Below are positions 6,062 through 10,211 of a stretch of 10,211 nt of DNA, one piece after another. The stretch is from the NCBI GenBank assembly GCA_900767325.1, contig CAAFYT010000043.1, positions 1 through 10,211 on the forward strand, given 5' to 3'. The position numbers and the translations under genes were made by a program. Positions within the stretch are counted from its first letter, which is position 1; the number at the start of each line of letters is the position of its first letter. Below the pieces are notes generated by a model. That model was not told the DNA's origin. It worked only from the letters and a program-made list of their open reading frames with translations, and searched no databases. The DNA is from Kiritimatiellia bacterium (lineage in GTDB: Bacteria; Verrucomicrobiota; Kiritimatiellia; RFP12; UBA1067).

Positions 6062-6595
6062 ATGGAACTCAAGGGCAGCAAGACGGAACAAAACCTCTGG
6101 CAGGCGTTCGCCGGCGAATCGCAGGCGCGCAACAAGTACGACTACTTCGCCTCGCGCGCGAAGAAGGACGGCTACGAGCAGATCGCGGCGATTTTCCAGG
6201 AGACGGCGCTGAACGAGAAGGAGCACGCGAAGCTCTGGTTCAAGGCGCTCTCGGGCATCGGCGACACGCCGGCGAATCTGCTGGCCGCGGCCGCGGGCGA
6301 GCACGAGGAGTGGACCGAGATGTACAAGCGCATGAGCGAAGAGGCGAAGGCCGAGGGCTTCGAGGAGCTCGCCGCGCTGTTCGCGCGCGTCGCCGAGATC
6401 GAGAAGCACCACGAAGAGCGCTACCGCAAGCTCGCCGCCAACATCGAGACGGGCGAAGTGTGGCGCCGGATCGGCAAGAACAAGTGGCAGTGCCGCAACT
6501 GCGGGGCGATCGTCGAGAGCGAAGAGGCGCCCGAGAAGTGTCCCGTCTGCGCGCATCCGAAGGCCTACTTCCAGCTCGAAGCCGGCAACTACTGA
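6062..6595 (+). CDS. rbr: Rubrerythrin
   Basis: Rubrerythrin is a cytosolic non-haem diiron peroxidase that reduces hydrogen peroxide to water in anaerobes, with electrons coming through its own rubredoxin domain. The 177-residue product has the family's two parts. The ferritin-like four-helix domain (1-130) carries the iron-ligand motifs E19 (AGESQARNKY), E52-x2-H55 (NEKEHAKLWF), E80-x2-E83 and E114-x2-H117 (EIEKHHEERY). The C-terminal rubredoxin-like domain carries the iron site C144-x2-C147 and C160-x2-C163 (CRNCG, CPVCAHP). Length and domain order are normal and every key residue is present. It has its own promoter and a strong Shine-Dalgarno site. The next gene begins 2 bases after its stop, so it may head a three-gene transcript with the second GH20 and the symporter. 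Regulation by a peroxide sensor is plausible, but I see no operator. Confidence 0.97.
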   Translation: MELKGSKTEQNLWQAFAGESQARNKYDYFASRAKKDGYEQIAAIFQETALNEKEHAKLWFKALSGIGDTPANLLAAAAGEHEEWTEMYKRMSEEAKAEGFEELAALFARVAEIEKHHEERYRKLAANIETGEVWRRIGKNKWQCRNCGAIVESEEAPEKCPVCAHPKAYFQLEAGNY

Positions 6596-6597
6596 GG

Positions 6598-8073
6598 GTG
6601 TCGGGGCGCGTTCGATTCGCCGGGGTTCTTCTCGGCGCGGTGCTGGCGGCGGGAGCGTGTCTCCCGTGCCGGGGCGCGTCGCGCGCGCTCGCCTATCAGC
6701 TCGACGTCTCGCGCTGCAAGGTGCCGACGATGGCCTCGCTGCGACAGAAGATCGATCTGCTCGCCGCGCTCGGGTATAACCAGCTCCAGCTCTACTTCGA
6801 GCACACGTTCGCCTATTCCCGCCATGAGAGCGTGTGGCGGACGGCGTCGCCGCTGACGGCAGGCGAGGTGCGCGAGCTGGACGCGTATTGTGCGGCGCGC
6901 GGCATCGAACTCGTGCCGAGCCAGAATTCATTCGGCCACATGGAGCGCTGGCTGCGGCATCCCGAATACAACGATCTCGCCGAGGTGCCGCAGGGCGGCG
7001 CGAAGGTCCCGGCCTGGGGAAATTACGTGATCCCGACGGCGACGACGCTCTGTCCGACCGATCCGCGTTCGCTCGAGCTCGTGGCGGGACTTTACGACGA
7101 GCTTCTGCCCTGCTTCCGTTCGCGGAAGCTGAACGTCGGCTGCGACGAGACATTGGAGCTGATGGATCCTTCGGCCGCGGGACGAAGCGCGGCGGAGATC
7201 GCCGCGCGCGGCTGGGAGAGCGTCTACTTCGACTTCCTGATGAAGATCCACGGCCTCGTCGCCGCGCGCGGACACGAGATGATGTTCTGGGGCGACATGC
7301 TCCTCGCGCGGCCCGCGTTCGCGAAGCGCGTGCCGAAGGACGCGATCGCGCTCGTCTGGGGCTACGAGGCGAATCAGCCCTTTGATCGTGACGTGGGGCT
7401 CGTCTCGACGAACGGCTGCCGGTGCTATGTCTGTCCGGGGACGAGCGCGTGGGGCTCGATCTTCGGGCGCGTCCCCAACATGATCGCCAACGTCGATCGC
7501 GCGGTCGAGGCGGCGGAGAAGTACGGGGCCGAGGGACTGCTCTTGGCGGATTGGGGCGATGGGGGCCATCCGAATCCGTGGCTCGTTTCGTTGCCGGGGC
7601 TCGTCTACACGGCGCATCGCGCGAAGGGCGAGAAACTTTCTCGCGCGGAGCTGGCGGCGGCGATCGACCGCATAACGGGCGGCGCGGTCGGCGAGGCGCT
7701 TCTCGAGCTGGGCGAGGCGTATCTCAAGACGGGCGGCCGAACGGGCAATTCGACGGAACTTTTCCTCCTGCTGCGGGACGATCTCGAGTACCGTCGCGCG
7801 GCGGGCGTGACGGACGCGTCGCTCGCCGCGTCGCTTGCCGCGATCCGCGCGGCGCTCGGCAAGGCGAATCTCGACGGCGCGCGGGAGTGGGTGAAGGACG
7901 ACTGGGCGATGCTCGCGCTTCTGACCGAGGCGCTGGAGGCACGTCTTGCTGAACCAGGGAAGCGGAATTTCAGGGCGATGTTCGAGCCGCGCTATCGCGC
8001 GCTCTGGCTGCGGCAGAACCGGATCGGCGGCTTGGACGAGAGTCTGACCTGGCTCTTCGGAAGGATGAGGTGA
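6598..8073 (+). CDS. Exported GH20-like glycosidase without a zincin-like domain
   Basis: This 491-residue protein is most likely a retaining exo-N-acetylhexosaminidase of a divergent GH20 branch. Residues 1-30 form a signal peptide (basic SGRVR, hydrophobic FAGVLLGAVLAAGA, ending near RGASRA). The TIM-barrel follows almost at once, with no GH20b domain. GYNQLQLYFEHTF, ELVPSQNSFGHMERWL, the catalytic pair D183-E184 in LNVGCDETLEL, MMFWGDML, CYVCPGTSAWGSIFGR and LLLADWGDGGHP follow in order. The histidine of the usual HxGxDE is N179. The C-terminal ~100 residues look helical. The start is taken as GTG 6598, 2 bases after the rubrerythrin stop, because it puts the signal peptide at the N-terminus. 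There is no clear Shine-Dalgarno site, so reinitiation after rubrerythrin is likely. It shares little beyond the fold with the GH20 at 4630, so it does not look like a recent duplicate. The substrate is unknown. Confidence 0.8.
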   Translation: MSGRVRFAGVLLGAVLAAGACLPCRGASRALAYQLDVSRCKVPTMASLRQKIDLLAALGYNQLQLYFEHTFAYSRHESVWRTASPLTAGEVRELDAYCAARGIELVPSQNSFGHMERWLRHPEYNDLAEVPQGGAKVPAWGNYVIPTATTLCPTDPRSLELVAGLYDELLPCFRSRKLNVGCDETLELMDPSAAGRSAAEIAARGWESVYFDFLMKIHGLVAARGHEMMFWGDMLLARPAFAKRVPKDAIALVWGYEANQPFDRDVGLVSTNGCRCYVCPGTSAWGSIFGRVPNMIANVDRAVEAAEKYGAEGLLLADWGDGGHPNPWLVSLPGLVYTAHRAKGEKLSRAELAAAIDRITGGAVGEALLELGEAYLKTGGRTGNSTELFLLLRDDLEYRRAAGVTDASLAASLAAIRAALGKANLDGAREWVKDDWAMLALLTEALEARLAEPGKRNFRAMFEPRYRALWLRQNRIGGLDESLTWLFGRMR

Positions 8074-9521
8074 TGGACGAGACGACAAGCGGAAAGCGGG
8101 CGAGCTGGTCGGGGCAGCTTTCCTTCATATTGGCGGCAACGGCCGCGGCAATCGGCCTCGGGAACCTCTGGCGCTTTCCGTATCTGGCGGCGCAGTATGG
8201 CGGAGGAACCTTCATCCTCGTCTACCTCGTCCTGGTCGTGACACTGGGCTTCACGCTGATGCTCTCCGAAATCGCCGTGGGCCGCAAGACGCAGCAATCG
8301 CAGCTCACGGCCTACGCGAGACTTCGCCGCGGCTGGGGGTTCATCGGCCTTCTGGGGACGATCGTGCCGATGCTGATCGTGCCGTACTACTGCGTGATCG
8401 GCGGCTGGGTTCTGAAGTACTTCGTCGCGTATTGCCAGATCGTCTTCACCGGCTCATCGCCGATGGGCGCCGAGGCGGCGAATTCGGCGGCGTTCTTCAA
8501 CGGATTCATCTCGGCGCCGTTCGCGCCGTTCGGCTATGGGATGCTTTTCATCCTCGCGTGTGCGCTTATCGTGGCGCTTGGCGTGAAGAAGGGCATCGAG
8601 CGCTCGAACGCGATCCTGATGCCGATTCTCTTCGCGCTGGCGGTCGCGCTTTCTGTCTACGTGGTGACTCTGCCGGGTTCGGGTGCGGGGCTGAAATACT
8701 ACCTCGTTCCGAGTCTGGACGCACTGGCCGGTTCGGACGGACGCTTCTCGCTCGCGCAATGCGGCAAGACCGTCCTGGGCGCGATGGGGCAGATGTTCTA
8801 CTCGCTCTCGCTGGCGATGGGCATCACGGTCACCTACGGCAGCTATATGCGGAAGAGTGACTCGATCGAGCGCTGCGTGCGGCGCATCGAGATCTTCGAC
8901 ACGGCCATCGCGGTGCTCGCGGGACTGATGATCATCCCCGTCGTCTACCTGTTCGCCGTGAAGACCGGCACACCCGTCAAGGAGGCGATGAACGCCGGTC
9001 CGGGGCTCATGTTCATCACGCTCCCCAAGGTCTTCGCGACTCTGGGCGAGGCGGGGGCGTGGGTGGGCGTCGCGTTCTTCGCGCTCGTCATCTTCGCCGC
9101 GCTCACCTCGGCGATCTCGCTCTACGAGGCGTGCGTCGCCTCGCTCTGCGATCTGACCGGCCTCGCGCGCCGCCCGGCGACGTTCTTCACGGGCGCGGCG
9201 GTCTGCTTCCTCGCGACGTTCTCGGCGCTCGGCTATGGACCCTGGGCGGATGTGCGCATCTTCGGCCAGCAGTTCCTCGACTTCTTCGACTTCGTCACCA
9301 ATTCCGTGCTGATGCCGATCGTGGCGGCCGCGACCTGCGTTTTCATCGGCTGGGTGATGAAGCCGCGCTTCGTCGAGGAGGAGGTCGAGTCGTGCGGACA
9401 ACGCTTCAAGGCCAAGCGGCTCTACGGCTTCTTCGTGCGCTATTTCGCGCCCGTTCTGGTCATCGCGATCCTCGTCTCCGAAGTGTGCCGGTATTTCAGG
9501 ATCGGCGGGTGGAACATCTGA
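8073..9521 (+). CDS. Sodium-dependent symporter, SNF/NSS (SLC6-like) family
   Basis: This integral inner-membrane transporter of the LeuT fold would take up a small solute, usually an amino acid, with sodium. The 482-residue product opens with the family signature WSGQLSFILAATAAAIGLGNLWRFPY (split here as W12-S17 and G28-Y37), then YGGGTF and the long second segment. About eleven hydrophobic segments can be counted, as in bacterial NSS members such as Tyt1 and MhsT. T345-S346 in FAALTSAIS matches the Na2-site Thr-Ser of LeuT. The substrate cannot be read from the sequence. The ATG at 8073 overlaps the previous stop by one base (TGATG) and has a Shine-Dalgarno AAGGA at 8061-8065, 7 bases away. 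A GTG at 8070 is a poorer choice. It is probably co-transcribed with the upstream glycosidase, which may hint at related nutrition. Confidence 0.94.
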   Translation: MDETTSGKRASWSGQLSFILAATAAAIGLGNLWRFPYLAAQYGGGTFILVYLVLVVTLGFTLMLSEIAVGRKTQQSQLTAYARLRRGWGFIGLLGTIVPMLIVPYYCVIGGWVLKYFVAYCQIVFTGSSPMGAEAANSAAFFNGFISAPFAPFGYGMLFILACALIVALGVKKGIERSNAILMPILFALAVALSVYVVTLPGSGAGLKYYLVPSLDALAGSDGRFSLAQCGKTVLGAMGQMFYSLSLAMGITVTYGSYMRKSDSIERCVRRIEIFDTAIAVLAGLMIIPVVYLFAVKTGTPVKEAMNAGPGLMFITLPKVFATLGEAGAWVGVAFFALVIFAALTSAISLYEACVASLCDLTGLARRPATFFTGAAVCFLATFSALGYGPWADVRIFGQQFLDFFDFVTNSVLMPIVAAATCVFIGWVMKPRFVEEEVESCGQRFKAKRLYGFFVRYFAPVLVIAILVSEVCRYFRIGGWNI

Positions 9522-9530
9522 TCTTTGGCG

Positions 9531-9559
9531 AGGACAAAGCGGCGTAAATTTGGTATAAT
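9531..9559 (+). promoter_or_regulatory. Predicted gyrA promoter, leaderless type
   Basis: AGGACA (9531-9536, 4 of 6 matches to the -35 consensus) is followed after 17 bp by a perfect TATAAT (9554-9559), extended as TGGTATAAT exactly as before gatB. The start point should fall near 9566, leaving at most 2-3 bases before the ATG at 9569. No Shine-Dalgarno site is present. A weak 5-bp stem (CTTTG 9523-9527 with CAAAG 9535-9539) overlaps the -35. I do not regard it as a terminator because no T-run follows. Confidence 0.75.
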
Positions 9560-9568
9560 ATTGGCGAT

Positions 9569-10211
9569 ATGTGGGAGGAAGAGGTCAATATCGAAGAGGA
9601 GATGTCGAGGGATTACATCGACTACTCCATGAGCGTTATCGTCGGCCGGGCTTTGCCGGATGTGAGAGACGGGCTCAAACCCGTGCATCGGCGCTGTCTT
9701 TTCGCCATGCACAAGCTCGGCAACGCGTGGAACACGAAGCACGTGAAGTCGGCGCGCGTCGTCGGCGAGGTGATCGGCAAGTACCATCCGCACGGCGACT
9801 CCTCGGTCTACGAGACGATCGTCCGCATGGCGCAGCCGTTCTCCCTGCGCGTGCCGCTCGTCGACGGCCACGGCAACTTCGGCTCGATCGACGGCGACGG
9901 CGCGGCGGCGATGCGTTACACCGAGGTGCGCATGCAGCGCGTGACGGACGAGCTCCTGGGCGATCTCGAGAAGGACACCGTCGACATGGTGCCCAACTAC
10001 GATGAGACCCTGGAGGAGCCGACGGTCCTCCCGGCGAAGCTCCCGAACCTCTTGCTCAATGGCTCGAGCGGCATCGCCGTCGGCATGGCGACGAACATTC
10101 CGCCGCACAATCTCGGCGAACTCTGCGACGGCATCGACTACTACGTGCAGCACCGTGAGGAGTGCACGGTCGACGACCTCATGCAGTTCGTGAAGGGTCC
10201 GGACTTCCCGA
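9569..10211 (+). CDS. gyrA: DNA gyrase subunit A, N-terminal part (runs off the window)
   Basis: GyrA is the DNA-cutting and rejoining subunit of gyrase, which with GyrB introduces negative supercoils using ATP. The 214 visible codons cover the start of the breakage-reunion domain: VNIEEEMSRDYIDYSMSVI, GRALPDVRDGLKPVHRR, GKYHPHGDSSVYETIVRMAQPF, DGHGNFGSIDGDGAAAMRYTE with catalytic Tyr117, and LLNGSSGIAVGMATNIPPHNL. The quinolone-resistance positions equivalent to E. coli Ser83 and Asp87 are S78 and E82. This Ser/Glu pair is normal in many wild-type gyrases, so no resistance is implied. The ATG at 9569 is preferred over the internal ATG at 9602 because the VNIEEE segment before it is conserved. 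GyrA fits better than ParC from the overall match. The gene is cut by the window edge, not truncated. gyrB is not adjacent. Confidence 0.97.
   Translation, partial: MWEEEVNIEEEMSRDYIDYSMSVIVGRALPDVRDGLKPVHRRCLFAMHKLGNAWNTKHVKSARVVGEVIGKYHPHGDSSVYETIVRMAQPFSLRVPLVDGHGNFGSIDGDGAAAMRYTEVRMQRVTDELLGDLEKDTVDMVPNYDETLEEPTVLPAKLPNLLLNGSSGIAVGMATNIPPHNLGELCDGIDYYVQHREECTVDDLMQFVKGPDFP

Noticed and set aside
9523..9539. Possible terminator between the symporter gene and gyrA
   Set aside because: The stem is only 5 bp with a 7-base loop, no T-run follows, and it overlaps the predicted gyrA -35 element.
9571..10005. 144-codon + strand open frame at the right end
   Set aside because: It is a shifted frame of gyrA. 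The real gene starts at 9569 and has no stop before the window ends.
9569..10211. ParC instead of GyrA, or a quinolone-resistance change at E82
   Set aside because: The sequence from KYHPHGD through SIDGD to MRYTE follows GyrA closely. Ser plus Glu at the two key positions is common in wild-type GyrA of many bacteria.

Overview
The window reads like a stretch of ordinary chromosome from a GC-rich, Gram-negative, probably anaerobic bacterium. Anaerobiosis is suggested by an [FeFe]-hydrogenase maturase homologue and a rubrerythrin. The Gram-negative call rests on a lipoprotein and secreted glycosidases. My best guess for the lineage is the PVC group, perhaps a gut Kiritimatiellota/Verrucomicrobiota. 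This comes from the gene mix and the style of the intergenic repeats, and no marker in the window proves it. All eight genes lie on the + strand.

Layout: (1) Positions 1-410 hold no gene. This is a lower-GC patchwork of repeats: an imperfect inverted repeat with 40-bp arms (58-97 and 271-310), purine-rich direct repeats outside it, and short 9-bp and 6-bp tandem repeats within it. (2) 418-1965 encodes a HydG-family radical SAM protein whose C-terminal auxiliary-cluster cysteine motif is altered. (3) 1985-6009 is a tight run of four genes: gatB, a small lipoprotein, a TrmJ-type RNA 2'-O-methyltransferase and a canonical GH20 beta-N-acetylhexosaminidase. The last two junctions are 4-base ATGA overlaps. 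(4) 6062-9521 is a second run: rubrerythrin with its own good promoter and Shine-Dalgarno site, a second and quite different GH20-like exported protein, and an SNF/NSS-type sodium symporter. (5) From 9569 the start of gyrA runs off the right edge.

The most striking regulatory pattern is at gatB and gyrA, and more weakly at hydG. Each has the extended -10 motif TGGTATAAT (or TGGTAAAAT) almost on top of the start codon, with no Shine-Dalgarno site. The predicted transcripts would begin at or within a few bases of the start codon, so they would be leaderless. By contrast rubrerythrin, the lipoprotein gene and the symporter gene have recognisable Shine-Dalgarno sequences. The window therefore appears to mix two modes of translation initiation.

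Functionally the genes are mixed: translation and tRNA modification (gatB, trmJ), DNA topology (gyrA), oxidative-stress defence (rubrerythrin), amino-sugar glycan breakdown (two GH20 proteins), sodium-coupled uptake (symporter) and a metallocofactor enzyme (HydG). I see no phage, CRISPR, transposase, toxin-antitoxin or defence system. The points worth following up are the variant HydG, the leaderless promoter pattern and the inverted-repeat element.
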